Notes: generated by a model not told the origin, from the letters alone. A DNA stretch of 64,000 nucleotides from Aliirhizobium smilacinae (GCF_006335145.1 NZ_VDMN01000003.1:605794-669793), one strand, 5' to 3'; counted from the first letter of the stretch, positions 12,328-22,547 are shown. Numbers and translations: made by a program.

Positions 12328-13725
12328 ATGTCGAGCTCGCTCAACACGGTCGCATTTGAAAGCCGGGGAAATTCCTGGGCCGAGCATCTGCGCGCCACGT
12401 TTGCTCTGGGGATTCCGCTTGTCGGCGCGCAATTGGCGCAGATGGCGATCCATACGACCGACGTCATTCTCGTCGGTTGGCTCGGCACGACGGAACTTGC
12501 TTCCGTGGTTATCGCCACGCAGGTTTTCTTCATCGTCTTCATTTTCGGTACCGGCTTTACCAGCGCGGTTATTCCGCTTGTTGCACAGGCGCTTGGCCAT
12601 GATGACAAGGTCGGCGTCCGGCGTGCCGTGCGCATGGGGCTTTGGGTCGTCATTGCCTATTGCGCATTGATGGCGCCAATCCTCTGGTTTTCTGAGCCGA
12701 TCCTGCTTGCACTGGGGCAGGCGCCGGATGTTGCATCTAACGCGCAAGGCTATTTGCGAATTGCACAATGGGGCATGTTCCCGGCGCTCGGCCTGTTTGC
12801 AATTCGTAGCTTCGTTACCGGACTGGAGAAGGGGAGCATTGTCCTCTACGTCACGCTCGGCATGTTCGCGATGAACTTCGTGGTCGCCTATCTGACGATT
12901 TTCGGTCACTTTGGCGCGCCACAGCTTGGGCTTTACGGGGCGGCTCTCGCAGCCGTTTGCGCCAATGCCACCGGCTTCGTCATCATCATCGCCTATGTAC
13001 AGCTGCAGCCGATGACGCGGTCCTACGAGATCTTCGTGCGTTTCTGGCGTCCGGATTGGCCGATCATCCGCGAAGTCCTTCATCTCGGCCTGCCGATCAG
13101 CTTTACAATCCTGGCCGAAACCAGCCTGTTTGCCGCAGCTTCGCTGCTGATGGGCATGATCGGCAAGCTGGAGCTGGCAGCTCATGGTATTGCATTGCAG
13201 CTAGCCTCAATTGCCTTCATGATTCCGCTGGGGCTGGCCCAGGTCGCGACCGTCCGCGTCGGGCTTGCCAATGGCCGGGGCGATGATCTTGGTGTACGGC
13301 GGGCAGGGGTCGCGGTGCTGGTCGTCAGTATCGTTTTTGCGATCGTCGGCAGCGTGCTTTATGCCGTTTTCCCGTATTTCTGGGGCAGTCTCTTCCTGGA
13401 TACCGCGCAACCCGATGCCGCAGCAGTACTTGCGCTTGCCGTGCCGCTGATCGTGATCGCGGGGGCATTCCAGCTGGTCGATGGCCTTCAGGCCGTGGGT
13501 GCTGGACTGCTGCGCGGGCTGAAGGATACCAGGGTGCCGATGATCCTGGCGCTGATCGCCTATTGGCCGATCGGTTTTACCTGCGCCTATGTTTTCGCCT
13601 TCCCGCTTGGTTTCGGCGGAAAGGGGGTCTGGTTCGGTTTCGTACTGGGGCTTGCCGCTGCCGCTGTCTTCCTCTGCATCCGTTTCTGGATACTGGTGAA
13701 GAGCCAAAAAGAAATGGCCCGCTGA
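12328..13725 (+). CDS. MATE-family multidrug efflux protein (NorM-like)
   Basis: A 465-aa, 12-span antiporter. The start at 12328 has GAGG nearby; a frame open from 12223 has no ribosome site. MATE features are the paired six-helix halves, IPLVGAQLAQMAIHTTDVILVG in the first helix region, and the mirrored LPISFTILAETSLFAAASLLMG in the second half. Such proteins export cationic drugs and metabolites using sodium or proton gradients. Its stop codon lies inside the loop of a hairpin that it shares with convergent carA. Confidence 0.92.
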   Translation: MSSSLNTVAFESRGNSWAEHLRATFALGIPLVGAQLAQMAIHTTDVILVGWLGTTELASVVIATQVFFIVFIFGTGFTSAVIPLVAQALGHDDKVGVRRAVRMGLWVVIAYCALMAPILWFSEPILLALGQAPDVASNAQGYLRIAQWGMFPALGLFAIRSFVTGLEKGSIVLYVTLGMFAMNFVVAYLTIFGHFGAPQLGLYGAALAAVCANATGFVIIIAYVQLQPMTRSYEIFVRFWRPDWPIIREVLHLGLPISFTILAETSLFAAASLLMGMIGKLELAAHGIALQLASIAFMIPLGLAQVATVRVGLANGRGDDLGVRRAGVAVLVVSIVFAIVGSVLYAVFPYFWGSLFLDTAQPDAAAVLALAVPLIVIAGAFQLVDGLQAVGAGLLRGLKDTRVPMILALIAYWPIGFTCAYVFAFPLGFGGKGVWFGFVLGLAAAAVFLCIRFWILVKSQKEMAR

Positions 13726-13737
13726 AAAGCGGGCCAT
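13714..13737. terminator. Bidirectional terminator between the MATE gene and carA
   Basis: Stem ATGGCCCGC (13714-13722) pairs with GCGGGCCAT (13729-13737) around a six-base loop. On the minus strand the hairpin is followed by TTCTTTTT, so it should chiefly end carA transcripts; the plus-strand T run is weak. Confidence 0.8.
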
Positions 13738-13762
13738 CGTTAAAAAGCTTAAACTCTGACGA

Positions 13763-14980
13763 TCAGCGTTCGGCGAGAGCCGGTTCGCCCTTCTTTTCGC
13801 GCACCAGATTGATGAAGCGGCGGAAAAGATAATGGCTGTCCTGCGGGCCGGGCGATGCTTCCGGATGATGCTGGACGGAGAAGACCGGCTTGCCTGCAAG
13901 GCGAAGGCCGCAATTGGTGCCATCGAACAGCGAGATGTGAGTCTCTTCAACGCCTTGCGGCAGCGACTTCGAGTCGACTGCGAAGCCGTGGTTCATCGAA
14001 ACGATTTCCACCTTGCCGGTCGTGTGATCCTTGACCGGGTGGTTGGCACCATGATGGCCCTGATGCATCTTTTCGGTCTTTGCGCCGAGCGCCAGGCCGA
14101 GCATCTGGTGGCCGAGGCAGATGCCGAAGGTCGGGATGTCGGTCTTGACGATCTCCTGGATGACCGGAACGGCATATTCGCCAGTGGCAGCCGGGTCGCC
14201 CGGGCCGTTCGAAAGGAAGATGCCGTCCGGCTTGAGGGCCAGAATGTCTTCTGCAGACGTCTGTGCCGGGACGATCGTCACCTTGCAGTCAAGGCCGGTG
14301 AAGAGGCGAAGGATGTTGCGTTTGACCCCGTAATCGACGCAGACGACGTGATACTTGGCGTCCTCAGGCGAGAGTTGGCTGGCCTCTTCGTTCCAGACCC
14401 AAGGCTTTTCCGTCCACTGCGAAGACTGGCCGGATGTTGCTTCCTTGGCGAGGTCGAGGCCTTCGAGGCCGCTCCAGGCTTTCGCTTCGGCCTTCAGCGC
14501 CTCGATATCGAAGACGCCGTTCGGGTCGTGGGCGATGACGGCATTCGGCGCGCCGTGTTGACGGATCCAGGCGGTCAGCGCGCGGGTGTCGACGCCCGAC
14601 AGACCGACGATGCCGCGGGTTTTCAGCCAATCGTCGAGATGCTTGGCTGCACGGTAGTTGGATGGTTCTGTGATATCGGCCTTGAAGATTACACCGACTG
14701 CGCCGCGGCGGGCCGCAGGCGTCAGGTCTTCGATATCTTCGTCATTGGTGCCGACATTGCCGATATGAGGAAAGGTGAATGTGACGATCTGGCCCAGATA
14801 GGACGGGTCGGTGAGGATTTCCTCGTAGCCGGTCAGCGCCGTGTTGAAGACGACTTCTGCCGGAACCTTGCCGGTCGCGCCGATGCCGGTGCCTTCGATG
14901 ACGGTGCCATCGGCTAAAACGAGCAGGGCGGTGGGCTTCTTCGGGGTCCAAGCGGGCGTCTGGGGGGCGGTGCCGGTCAT
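13763..14980 (-). CDS. carA: Carbamoyl-phosphate synthase small (glutaminase) subunit
   Basis: A 405-aa partner of CarB that hydrolyses glutamine and channels ammonia to it. The ATG at 14980 (MTGTAPQTPAWTPKKPTALLV) is favoured over an in-frame codon 19 residues earlier. The N-terminal domain holds FNTALTGYEEILTDPSY and FTFPHIGNVG. The C-terminal class I glutamine amidotransferase domain carries the nucleophile in FGICLGHQMLGLALG and the His/Glu pair in VQHHPEASPGP. It stands well away from carB but on the same strand. Confidence 0.98.
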   Translation of the reverse strand: MTGTAPQTPAWTPKKPTALLVLADGTVIEGTGIGATGKVPAEVVFNTALTGYEEILTDPSYLGQIVTFTFPHIGNVGTNDEDIEDLTPAARRGAVGVIFKADITEPSNYRAAKHLDDWLKTRGIVGLSGVDTRALTAWIRQHGAPNAVIAHDPNGVFDIEALKAEAKAWSGLEGLDLAKEATSGQSSQWTEKPWVWNEEASQLSPEDAKYHVVCVDYGVKRNILRLFTGLDCKVTIVPAQTSAEDILALKPDGIFLSNGPGDPAATGEYAVPVIQEIVKTDIPTFGICLGHQMLGLALGAKTEKMHQGHHGANHPVKDHTTGKVEIVSMNHGFAVDSKSLPQGVEETHISLFDGTNCGLRLAGKPVFSVQHHPEASPGPQDSHYLFRRFINLVREKKGEPALAER

Positions 14981-15281
14981 GTCTATCCTTCTGACCCATC
15001 GTTCCCGTCTCGGCGAAGACAGGCTGCAGGGGTTCATGTTTTCGCAGAAAAGGGCGCAAGCGTATTCGCCAGCGGCTTTTCAATCCAAATGTCGTGCAGG
15101 TGCGGGAAAATAAACAAAGCGCGGGGCGGGGTCAATCTCATCCGTTAAAGAATCACTCTCAATCCGCTTGCTGTCATGGGAAAAGATTGATCGGCCCGGC
15201 GAGGTGATCTATCACCGCCGTCAAATGCCTTGATGAGGCGCCTGCGGGGTTTCATTTCCCGCCAAGACGGAGATTTCCAAG

Positions 15282-15734
15282 ATGATGCGCGAAAAGCTCA
15301 CAGAATCCATGAAGGAAGCGATGAAGGCCAAGGACAGCCGCCGGCTTTCCACCGTCCGTCTCATCCAGAGCGCGGTCAAGGATCGCGATATCGCCAACCG
15401 TGGTGTCGGCAAGGAAGCTGCGAGCGAGGACGAGATCCTGCAGATCCTGCAGAAGATGGTGAAGCAGCGCGAAGAGTCTGCCAAGATTTACCAGGATGCC
15501 GGCCGCGCAGAGCTTGCCACCCAGGAGCGTGAAGAGATCGACATCCTGAAGACCTTCATGCCGGAGCAGCTTTCCGACGAGAAGGTGGACGAGATCGTTG
15601 CCGCGGTAGTGGCCGAAACGGGTGCCGCCGGCATGAAGGACATGGGCAAGGTCATGGCAGCCTTACGCGAGCGTTATGCCGGCCAGATGGATTTCGCCAA
15701 GGCTTCCGGCGTCATCAAAGCGAAGCTGAGCTGA
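15282..15734 (+). CDS. yqeY: GatB/YqeY-domain protein
   Basis: A 150-aa cytoplasmic protein with the whole-length YqeY fold: MREKLTESMKEAMKAKD at the start, LSTVRLIQSAVKDRDI, and a C-terminal MGKVMAALRERYAGQMDFAKASGVIKAKL tail like that of the GatB amidotransferase subunit. The family is thought to bind tRNA or act with amidotransferases, but its role is not settled. Two adjacent ATGs (15282 and 15285) are possible starts. It lies between divergent carA and dnaG, the usual rhizobial neighbourhood. Confidence 0.92.
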   Translation: MMREKLTESMKEAMKAKDSRRLSTVRLIQSAVKDRDIANRGVGKEAASEDEILQILQKMVKQREESAKIYQDAGRAELATQEREEIDILKTFMPEQLSDEKVDEIVAAVVAETGAAGMKDMGKVMAALRERYAGQMDFAKASGVIKAKLS

Positions 15735-15761
15735 GGCCAACATTTGCCTGATTGAACAACG

Positions 15762-15785
15762 CGGCGCCTGAGGGCGCCGTATTTC
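15762..15785 (+). terminator. Terminator after yqeY
   Basis: Stem CGGCGCC (15762-15768) and GGCGCCG (15773-15779) around TGAG, followed by TATTTCGTT. The T run is imperfect. Confidence 0.65.
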
Positions 15786-15865
15786 GTTCGTATTGGGGCT
15801 GTGAATAGCGGGTAGGAAACATCTTGCCCGTGGCGCGGCCGCCGACTTCCACCTATATGAGTACC

Positions 15866-17887
15866 ATGCGCTTTTCCAACACGTTCCTCGACGAGATACG
15901 CGACCGCGTGCTGATCTCCACTGTGATCGGCAGACGGGTGACGTGGGATCGTCGCAAGACAAACGTGTCGCGTGGCGATTATTGGGCCTGCTGCCCATTC
16001 CATGGTGAAAAGAGCCCCAGCTTCCATTGCGAGGACCGCAAGGGCCGTTACCATTGTTTTGGCTGCGGCGTTTCGGGCGATCATTTCCGTTTTTTGACCG
16101 ATCTCGAAGGCCTGAATTTTCCCGAAGCCGTGCAGCAGATCGCCGATCTGGCGGGCATCGCCATGCCGCAGCCCGATCCGCAGATGGAAAAGCGCGAGAA
16201 GGAGCGCACGTCGCTTCAGGACGTCATGGAGATGGCAACGCAGTATTTTCAGGACCAGCTGCAAAGCGCCAATGGCGCCAAGGCACGGGCCTATCTGCGC
16301 GACCGCGGCCTGACCGGACGAACGATCGAAACCTTCCGACTGGGATATGCGCCCGAAAGCCGAAATGCGCTGAAAGAGTATCTGGCCGGCAAGAATGTGC
16401 CGCGCGAGCAGATCGAGGCCTGTGGTCTCGTGCGCCACGGGCCGGATATTCCTGTCTCATACGATTATTTTCGCGACCGCATCATGTTCCCGATCCTATC
16501 GTCACGCGACAAGGTGATCGCATTTGGCGGCCGTGCCATGGCGCCGGATGCTATGGCGAAATACATGAACTCGCCGGATACCGAACTCTTCCACAAGGGG
16601 CAGGTACTTTACAATTTTTCCCGTGCAAGACGGGCTGCACAGGCGGCTGGCGACAAACGCCAGAGCGGCACGCTGATTGCCGTCGAAGGTTATATGGATG
16701 TGATCGCGCTCTATCAGGCGGGTGTCGAGAATGCTGTCGCGCCGCTTGGTACAGCGCTGACGGACAACCAGCTCGATCTTCTCTGGAAGGTGACGCCGCA
16801 GCCGGTGCTCTGCTTCGATGGCGACGGTGCGGGCATCCGTGCCGCCAATCGCGCAGCCGACCTTGCGCTGCCGGCCATCAAGCCCGGTCGGTCGGTGAGT
16901 TTCGCGCTTCTGCCGGATGGCAAGGATCCGGACGATCTGGTGAAGAACGAGGGCCGCGCACCGTTCGATCGCGTCCTGTCCGAGGCACGGCCGCTGGTCG
17001 ACATGGTCTGGCAGCGGGAGACGGCTGGCTCGGTATTCGATACGCCGGAACGAAGGGCCGAGCTTGATGCGCGGCTGAAGCAGATCGTCTCGGTGATTGC
17101 CGACGAAAGCGTGCGCTATCATTACCAGCAGGATATCCGCAATCGCCTGGGAGCATTCTTCAATCAGGCGAGCGGGGGAGGCGGAGATCGTCGCCAGAAC
17201 TTCCAGCGCAACAACAACAATGCAGGAGCTGGACGCAAGGGTGGCCGCGGCGGACCACAGCAGGGTGGATCGACAGTGGCAGGCGCCATGGTCGAAAGCG
17301 GTACGGCAGGAAGTGCCAGGCTGAACCAGATGCTGAAGCTTTCGTCGCAGTCGCGGCCGGCGTTGCGCGAAACGGTTCTGGCGCTCACAATCGCAAATCA
17401 CCCGCAATTGCTGCTCGACGAGTATGACGAGATTTCGTCGGTCGATTTCGAGAACAAGGAGCTGCAGCGGTTCTGGTCTTCACTGCTTTCGATTGTTGGC
17501 GGGCTTGGGGTGAAGTTATCCGTCGAGGCGGTTCGCGATGGTCTCGTTGCGGACGGCTTTGCCGATCTTCTTTCGTCCATGACCCAGCAGGTTCGAAATG
17601 CCCGGCTCTGGACCGCGACTGAAGAGGCCGATCCGCAGGATGCCTTGCAGGCCTATCGGCAGACGCGCGCGCTGCATTCGCGCAACAAGGAGCTTCGCTG
17701 GCAGAAGATGGAATTGCAGCGCGAGATCGCAGAGCTTGAGGGCGGTGAAGACGAGCGCGGCGAAATTCTCCTCAGGGCGCTTCTGGAGATCCAGAACGAA
17801 ATTACCCGGCTCGAGGCGCAGGAGGCGATTATCGATGGTTTTGGCGTCCTCTCGGGGCGGGTGAAAGGTGCCGCAGTCAGCCATTGA
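15866..17887 (+). CDS. dnaG: DNA primase
   Basis: A 673-aa primase that makes RNA primers at the replication fork. The start MRFSNTFLDEIRDRV (15866) matches the rhizobial N-terminus; upstream in-frame ATGs at 15857 and 15824 are less likely. The zinc ribbon is CPFH at residues 43-46 with C64 and C67 (CFGC). The TOPRIM catalytic core shows VEGYMDVIAL and FDGDGAG. A Gly/Asn/Arg-rich linker (about residues 438-475) precedes the helical DnaB-interacting C-terminus. It is followed by about 490 bp of non-coding DNA and rpoD, the classic macromolecular synthesis order. Confidence 0.97.
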   Translation: MRFSNTFLDEIRDRVLISTVIGRRVTWDRRKTNVSRGDYWACCPFHGEKSPSFHCEDRKGRYHCFGCGVSGDHFRFLTDLEGLNFPEAVQQIADLAGIAMPQPDPQMEKREKERTSLQDVMEMATQYFQDQLQSANGAKARAYLRDRGLTGRTIETFRLGYAPESRNALKEYLAGKNVPREQIEACGLVRHGPDIPVSYDYFRDRIMFPILSSRDKVIAFGGRAMAPDAMAKYMNSPDTELFHKGQVLYNFSRARRAAQAAGDKRQSGTLIAVEGYMDVIALYQAGVENAVAPLGTALTDNQLDLLWKVTPQPVLCFDGDGAGIRAANRAADLALPAIKPGRSVSFALLPDGKDPDDLVKNEGRAPFDRVLSEARPLVDMVWQRETAGSVFDTPERRAELDARLKQIVSVIADESVRYHYQQDIRNRLGAFFNQASGGGGDRRQNFQRNNNNAGAGRKGGRGGPQQGGSTVAGAMVESGTAGSARLNQMLKLSSQSRPALRETVLALTIANHPQLLLDEYDEISSVDFENKELQRFWSSLLSIVGGLGVKLSVEAVRDGLVADGFADLLSSMTQQVRNARLWTATEEADPQDALQAYRQTRALHSRNKELRWQKMELQREIAELEGGEDERGEILLRALLEIQNEITRLEAQEAIIDGFGVLSGRVKGAAVSH

Positions 17888-18379
17888 CGAGAACTGCGCA
17901 GGTTCTTTCCTGTTGCCGCATGTGAAAAATCAGGAAAACCGTTCACGTTTTGCGGTATAGCCCAGTTTTTCGATCCTGATCCGTTTCGCGCGCTTGCGTT
18001 TTGGTTAACTCTTGTCTTATGGGAAAGCCTGCCTACATATTCGACGAAACTGGTGAACATGCCTGCCAAGGGCAGGTGTAACGCGTCTTTTTCCAATTTT
18101 CCGGTGTAAACATCGGGGAAAAGCTTGACGGATCGTTAATTTGTGGGAATCACCATTTCAAGACAAGTTAGGCGGATTGGTTCAGGTGTGTCGGCGGGAA
18201 CGGCAATCCAGGTCGTATGTTCTGTTCAGGACAGTCGTCTGTGGTAATTCGGAATTAAAGGTCATTCCGTTACGAGTGGGCAAGTGATTCGCGGTTAGGG
18301 TATGAAGCCTTAAACCGCCGGCCATAAGCGCGGCCCATCTGGTGCGGCGCAATGGCGTTCAGGGAAAGTGACGAAATAC
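17888..18379. other. dnaG-rpoD intergenic region
   Basis: This 490-bp stretch holds no credible reading frame. It contains a GGAAC-N17-GTT match 159 bp before rpoD and a weak TTGACG-like element at about 18125. A housekeeping promoter for rpoD is expected here but could not be assigned with confidence. Confidence 0.5.
18197..18221 (+). promoter_or_regulatory. Candidate EcfG (general stress sigma) promoter upstream of rpoD
   Basis: GGAAC at 18197-18201 and GTT at 18219-18221, separated by 17 bases, as in the alphaproteobacterial general-stress consensus. It points toward rpoD. A housekeeping sigma gene is a less obvious target than the other sites in this window, so chance occurrence is possible. 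Confidence 0.45.
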
Positions 18380-20440
18380 ATGGCAACAAAAGTCAAAGAA
18401 AACGAAGAAGCCGAGAACGAACGCGAAGCCTCGCACGACGGTCCGCTTCTCGATCTTTCTGATGACGCGGTCAAGAAGATGATCAAGGCCGCGAAAAAAC
18501 GCGGCTATGTGACCATGGACGAGCTGAATTCGGTTCTGCCTTCCGAAGAAGTGACCTCGGAGCAGATCGAAGACACGATGGCGATGCTGTCCGACATGGG
18601 CATCAACGTGGTCGAGGACGAGGAAGCCGAAGAAGGCTCCAGCCGCGACGACGATGACAGCGCCGAGAGCGACGAAAACGAAAGCGAAAGCGGCGAACTG
18701 ACGACGTCTGCCGGCACAGCCGTCGCGACCGCCAAGAAGAAAGAGCCGACCGACCGTACGGACGACCCGGTGCGCATGTATCTGCGCGAAATGGGGTCGG
18801 TCGAACTTCTGTCGCGCGAAGGCGAAATCGCGATCGCGAAGCGCATCGAGGCCGGCCGCGAGACGATGATCGGTGGCCTCTGCGAGAGCCCGCTGACATT
18901 CCAGGCTTTGATTATCTGGCGCGACGAGCTCAACGAGGGCACGACGCTGCTGCGCGAGATCATCGATCTCGAAACCACCTATTCCGGTCCAGAAGCCAAG
19001 GCTGCGCCGCAGTTCCAGAGCCCGGAAAAGATTGAGGCCGACCGCAAGGCTGCCGAAGAAAAGGAAAAGAGCCGCAAGGCTCGCATGACCGCTGCCAATG
19101 ACGACGACATCACGTCGGTCGGCGGCGAGATTCCGCTCGAGGAGGAAGAAGAGGACGACGACGAGTCGAGCCTTTCTCTCGCCGCGATGGAAGCCGAACT
19201 GCGTCCGCAGGTCATGGAAACCCTCGACCTGATCGCCGATACCTACAAGAAGCTGCGTAAGCTGCAGGACCAGCAGGTGGAAGCTCGCCTTTCCTGTTCC
19301 GGCACGCTGTCTTCCGGACAGGAAAAGCGTTACAAGGAACTGAAGGACGAGCTGGTCACGGCGGTGAAGTCGTTGTCGCTCAACCAGAACCGCGTCGATT
19401 CCCTGGTCGAGCAGCTCTACGACATTTCCAAACGTCTGATGCAGAACGAAGGTCGCCTGTTGCGCCTCGCCGAATCCTATGGTGTGAAGCGTGACAGCTT
19501 CCTCGAACAGTATCAGGGTGCCGAGCTCGACCCGAACTGGATGGAATCGGTCAGCAACCTCGCAGCCAAGGGCTGGAGGGAATTTGCCAAGGCGGAAAAC
19601 CGCACGATCACGGATATCCGTCAGGAAATCCAGAATCTTGCGACCGAAACCGGCATTTCCGTCGCCGAATTCCGTCGTATCGTATCGATGGTGCAGAAGG
19701 GCGAGCGCGAAGCACGTATCGCCAAGAAGGAAATGGTCGAGGCAAACCTTCGTCTCGTCATCTCCATCGCCAAGAAGTACACGAACCGCGGCCTGCAGTT
19801 CCTCGACCTCATTCAGGAAGGCAATATCGGCCTGATGAAGGCGGTCGACAAGTTCGAGTATCGTCGAGGTTACAAGTTCTCGACCTATGCGACATGGTGG
19901 ATCCGGCAGGCGATCACCCGTTCGATCGCCGACCAGGCCCGCACGATCCGTATTCCGGTGCATATGATCGAGACGATCAACAAGATCGTCCGCACATCGC
20001 GCCAGATGCTGCACGAGATCGGCCGCGAACCGACGCCGGAAGAACTGGCCGAAAAGCTCGCCATGCCGCTCGAAAAGGTCCGTAAGGTCCTGAAGATCGC
20101 CAAGGAGCCGATTTCGCTCGAAACCCCGGTGGGTGACGAAGAGGATTCGCATCTCGGTGACTTCATCGAGGACAAGAACGCGCTTCTGCCGATCGACGCC
20201 GCCATCCAGGCGAACCTGCGCGAAACGACGACACGTGTTCTGGCATCGCTGACCCCGCGCGAAGAGCGCGTGCTGCGTATGCGTTTCGGCATCGGCATGA
20301 ACACGGACCACACGCTCGAAGAAGTCGGCCAGCAGTTCTCGGTGACGCGCGAACGTATTCGCCAGATTGAGGCCAAGGCGCTGCGCAAGTTGAAACATCC
20401 GAGCAGGAGCCGCAAGCTGCGCTCGTTCCTCGACAGCTAA
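18380..20440 (+). CDS. rpoD: RNA polymerase housekeeping sigma factor (sigma-70)
   Basis: A 686-aa primary sigma factor directing RNA polymerase to housekeeping promoters. The start [10 protein letters not shown] (18380) is chosen over one four codons earlier. Region 1.1 lies at the N-terminus. It is followed by an acidic stretch ([20 protein letters not shown]), region 1.2 with [21 protein letters not shown], a long non-conserved insert with another acidic run near residue 255, region 2 with [20 protein letters not shown] and [10 protein letters not shown], and regions 3-4 ending in [20 protein letters not shown]. It has a clear terminator. Confidence 0.98.
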   Translation: MATKVKENEEAENEREASHDGPLLDLSDDAVKKMIKAAKKRGYVTMDELNSVLPSEEVTSEQIEDTMAMLSDMGINVVEDEEAEEGSSRDDDDSAESDENESESGELTTSAGTAVATAKKKEPTDRTDDPVRMYLREMGSVELLSREGEIAIAKRIEAGRETMIGGLCESPLTFQALIIWRDELNEGTTLLREIIDLETTYSGPEAKAAPQFQSPEKIEADRKAAEEKEKSRKARMTAANDDDITSVGGEIPLEEEEEDDDESSLSLAAMEAELRPQVMETLDLIADTYKKLRKLQDQQVEARLSCSGTLSSGQEKRYKELKDELVTAVKSLSLNQNRVDSLVEQLYDISKRLMQNEGRLLRLAESYGVKRDSFLEQYQGAELDPNWMESVSNLAAKGWREFAKAENRTITDIRQEIQNLATETGISVAEFRRIVSMVQKGEREARIAKKEMVEANLRLVISIAKKYTNRGLQFLDLIQEGNIGLMKAVDKFEYRRGYKFSTYATWWIRQAITRSIADQARTIRIPVHMIETINKIVRTSRQMLHEIGREPTPEELAEKLAMPLEKVRKVLKIAKEPISLETPVGDEEDSHLGDFIEDKNALLPIDAAIQANLRETTTRVLASLTPREERVLRMRFGIGMNTDHTLEEVGQQFSVTRERIRQIEAKALRKLKHPSRSRKLRSFLDS

Positions 20441-20474
20441 GGTCGGGCAAGCCCTTCAATTTCGCGAGATCAGG

Positions 20475-20503
20475 CCCGGCAGGCGAAAGTCTGCCGGGTT
20501 TTT
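20475..20503 (+). terminator. Terminator of rpoD
   Basis: CCCGGCAG (20475-20482) pairs with CTGCCGGG (20491-20498) and is followed by five T residues: a textbook intrinsic terminator. Confidence 0.9.
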
Positions 20504-20563
20504 GTTGTTTGCCATGCGGGCAGGGACTTCATCCCGCCGTTCTTTCATCCTACATCGGATACC

Positions 20564-21799
20564 ATGCAGGAAGCATCACCGAAGCCGCGTCACAAGCTCT
20601 ATGGAGGCATAGCTGTCTCCGTTGCTCTGCATGTCATCATTGCGGTGGCGCTTTTTGTTCGCCTGCCTGCTGCCCAGCCGGTGCCGCCGGAGGAGGAAAG
20701 CGTTTCCGTCGAGATCGTACCGCCGCCGGAAGAACAAAAGCCCGAAGAAAAAGCTTCGGAACAGGAGCAGGCTCTAAACCTCACCATGCCGGAAACCAAG
20801 CCGGAAGAGCAGGAGCCGCCGCCCGAACCGCCTCCGCAGCCTGCCGAAGAGGCGGCAGCGGCACAACCTCCGCCGCCACTGCCTCCTGCGCCCGAGGAAA
20901 AGCCGGCGGAGGAGATTCCTCCGGCTGCCGAGCAGCCTCCTCCACCGGAGGAGCAGGCCGCCGAACAGCAGGTGCCGCCGCCACCCGAGACACAGCAGCA
21001 ACCACCGGACCAGCCTGCAGAAAACAGCCAGGAACAGGCGGCCAACGGCCAGCCCTTACCCGTGCTTCGTCCGGTCTTCGAGTTCGGCGAGGAGAGCAAG
21101 GGCTCGGGTGTTTCGACTGATGGCGATGCGTCCGAGGAAGGGCAGCCAAGGGACGCCGATGAGACAAACCCTTCCGAAGCTGCCCAAGCGTCCGAAGCGA
21201 CAAGCGCGGATGCCACGGACGAAGCCCTGCCGAGCGAGGAGGCCAATACACAGCCTGCCGCACCGGCGCTGCCTCAGGATGTCGCTCCCCCCCTACTGGA
21301 GACAGCCAATGCCGATCCCCTCGCCACCAGCGAGAACGGCACGATCGACGGTATCCAGGCCGACATCGCGGCGGAGCCGAACGCTGATCCTGTGAAGGAC
21401 AAAAAGCCGGACGAGCAGAAACAGGCTGGGGGAAAGCCTTTGAAGGAGGCCAAGCGACTGTTTTCCCAAGCCGACACATCCGATGCCGTCGCCACGACCG
21501 CGATGGGTAGCATGTCGCGCGGTGCTCGTGCCGGCGATCTCTGCACGACGGAATTGAGGGAACAGCTGCGACACGGATCGCCGGCTTACCAGCCAGAAAT
21601 CCTGCCGTCCTATTCATTGTCGGAAGGAAACGTTCTCGACATCCGCAGCGCCGGTTTCCGTGCGAATGCGCAGTGGTATGAGGTGCGGTTCCGCTGCGAG
21701 ATCGACCAGAATGCGACGAAAGTGGTGTCCTTCGGGCTTGATGTCGGGGATGCGGTGCCGCGCAGCCAATGGAAAGCTCGGCGTTTTCCGGAATTCTGA
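20564..21799 (+). CDS. Proline/glutamate-rich membrane-anchored DUF930 protein
   Basis: A 411-aa protein with a TonB/TolA-like build: a short cytoplasmic N-terminus, one membrane helix (about 14-32), then roughly 230 residues rich in Pro, Glu, Gln and Ala, which would extend across the periplasm. The C-terminal 90 residues form the DUF930 domain (LCTTELREQLRHG, AGFRANAQWYEVRFRCEID, FGLDVGDAVPRSQW), with two cysteines that could form a disulfide. No enzymatic motif is visible. DUF930 proteins are typical of Rhizobiales and have no established role; a structural envelope function is an inference from shape only. Confidence 0.8.
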   Translation: MQEASPKPRHKLYGGIAVSVALHVIIAVALFVRLPAAQPVPPEEESVSVEIVPPPEEQKPEEKASEQEQALNLTMPETKPEEQEPPPEPPPQPAEEAAAAQPPPPLPPAPEEKPAEEIPPAAEQPPPPEEQAAEQQVPPPPETQQQPPDQPAENSQEQAANGQPLPVLRPVFEFGEESKGSGVSTDGDASEEGQPRDADETNPSEAAQASEATSADATDEALPSEEANTQPAAPALPQDVAPPLLETANADPLATSENGTIDGIQADIAAEPNADPVKDKKPDEQKQAGGKPLKEAKRLFSQADTSDAVATTAMGSMSRGARAGDLCTTELREQLRHGSPAYQPEILPSYSLSEGNVLDIRSAGFRANAQWYEVRFRCEIDQNATKVVSFGLDVGDAVPRSQWKARRFPEF

Positions 21800-21818
21800 C
21801 GGTAGACGCCTGTCTGTT

Positions 21819-22547
21819 CTATTCAGCGCCAGCCGCATCCAGCATCTGGACCAGTTCGCGGATCACATCCAGCGCTTCGTTGAGGACGACGAGCATTTCG
21901 TCTGACTCCATCGTTTCGAGATTTTCGATCGCTTCGGAAAGCTTTGCCACGATATCCGTGCTGATAGTCGATGCTGTTGTGCCTGCCGCCATGCGGAACT
22001 CCCATACGTTTGTCTTGCCTGCGGCGACGGTGTCATGGCCGGTGGGGAAGTCAATGTTTTCGGCTGCCGACCTCAACGATCGAATTAGCGAGGCCATCTG
22101 TTTATTGCCAGCCGCCAGCATTATCGTCGCGTGCAGCTTTTCGTCGACAGCGCGAACGCTCTCCCGTTCGGTGGGCATGCCCGACATCTTACCTTCAAGG
22201 ATGGCAGCGACAGCTCTCTCGATATCTGCAAGTTTATGGTCTTCGATTTGTCCCGCAGCCAGGCGCACCGCCTCCGGCTCCAACAGGTCTCTGACCGCCA
22301 GATTTTCGACGAAGTCGACGATGTCCATGCTGCGGACGCGCAGACCCCGGCCTTCGTTCCTGATGAGAAGGCCTTCCCCCTCCAGCATGAGCAGCGCATC
22401 ACGCAGCGGCGTGCGCGACATGTTCAAGTGTTCGGAAAGCTTGCGCTCCTGTATCACCGTGTCCGAGGCAAGCCGCCGGGAGACGATCGGCTCAAGCACC
22501 TGGTCGTAGGCCTGGACCGCCAATCGCTTGCCAGGTGTGCTCAGCAT
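21819..22547 (-). CDS. GntR-family regulator, FadR/FCD subfamily
   Basis: A 242-aa transcription factor. The start MLSTPGKRLAVQAYDQV (22547) is chosen; the frame upstream is only the shadow of the permease gene. The N-terminal winged helix-turn-helix includes RKLSEHLNMSRTPLRDALLMLEGEGLL. The C-terminal all-helical FCD ligand domain includes NLAVRDLLEPEAVRLAA and a D-x3-H pair (VDEKLHATI) of the kind that binds metal in this family. It is the last gene of the ABC/M24 operon. A FadR-type palindrome on the operon promoter at 27868-27881 is its probable operator, giving autoregulated substrate induction. Confidence 0.9.
   Translation of the reverse strand: MLSTPGKRLAVQAYDQVLEPIVSRRLASDTVIQERKLSEHLNMSRTPLRDALLMLEGEGLLIRNEGRGLRVRSMDIVDFVENLAVRDLLEPEAVRLAAGQIEDHKLADIERAVAAILEGKMSGMPTERESVRAVDEKLHATIMLAAGNKQMASLIRSLRSAAENIDFPTGHDTVAAGKTNVWEFRMAAGTTASTISTDIVAKLSEAIENLETMESDEMLVVLNEALDVIRELVQMLDAAGAE

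Noticed and set aside
18359..20398. 679-codon minus-strand frame opposite rpoD
   Set aside because: It is a mirror frame of a GC-rich coding sequence with no ribosome site, promoter or recognisable domain.
20868..21010. Repeat or CRISPR-like array in the DUF930 gene
   Set aside because: The repetitiveness is the Pro/Glu/Gln codon pattern of a low-complexity protein segment, with no regular spacer structure.
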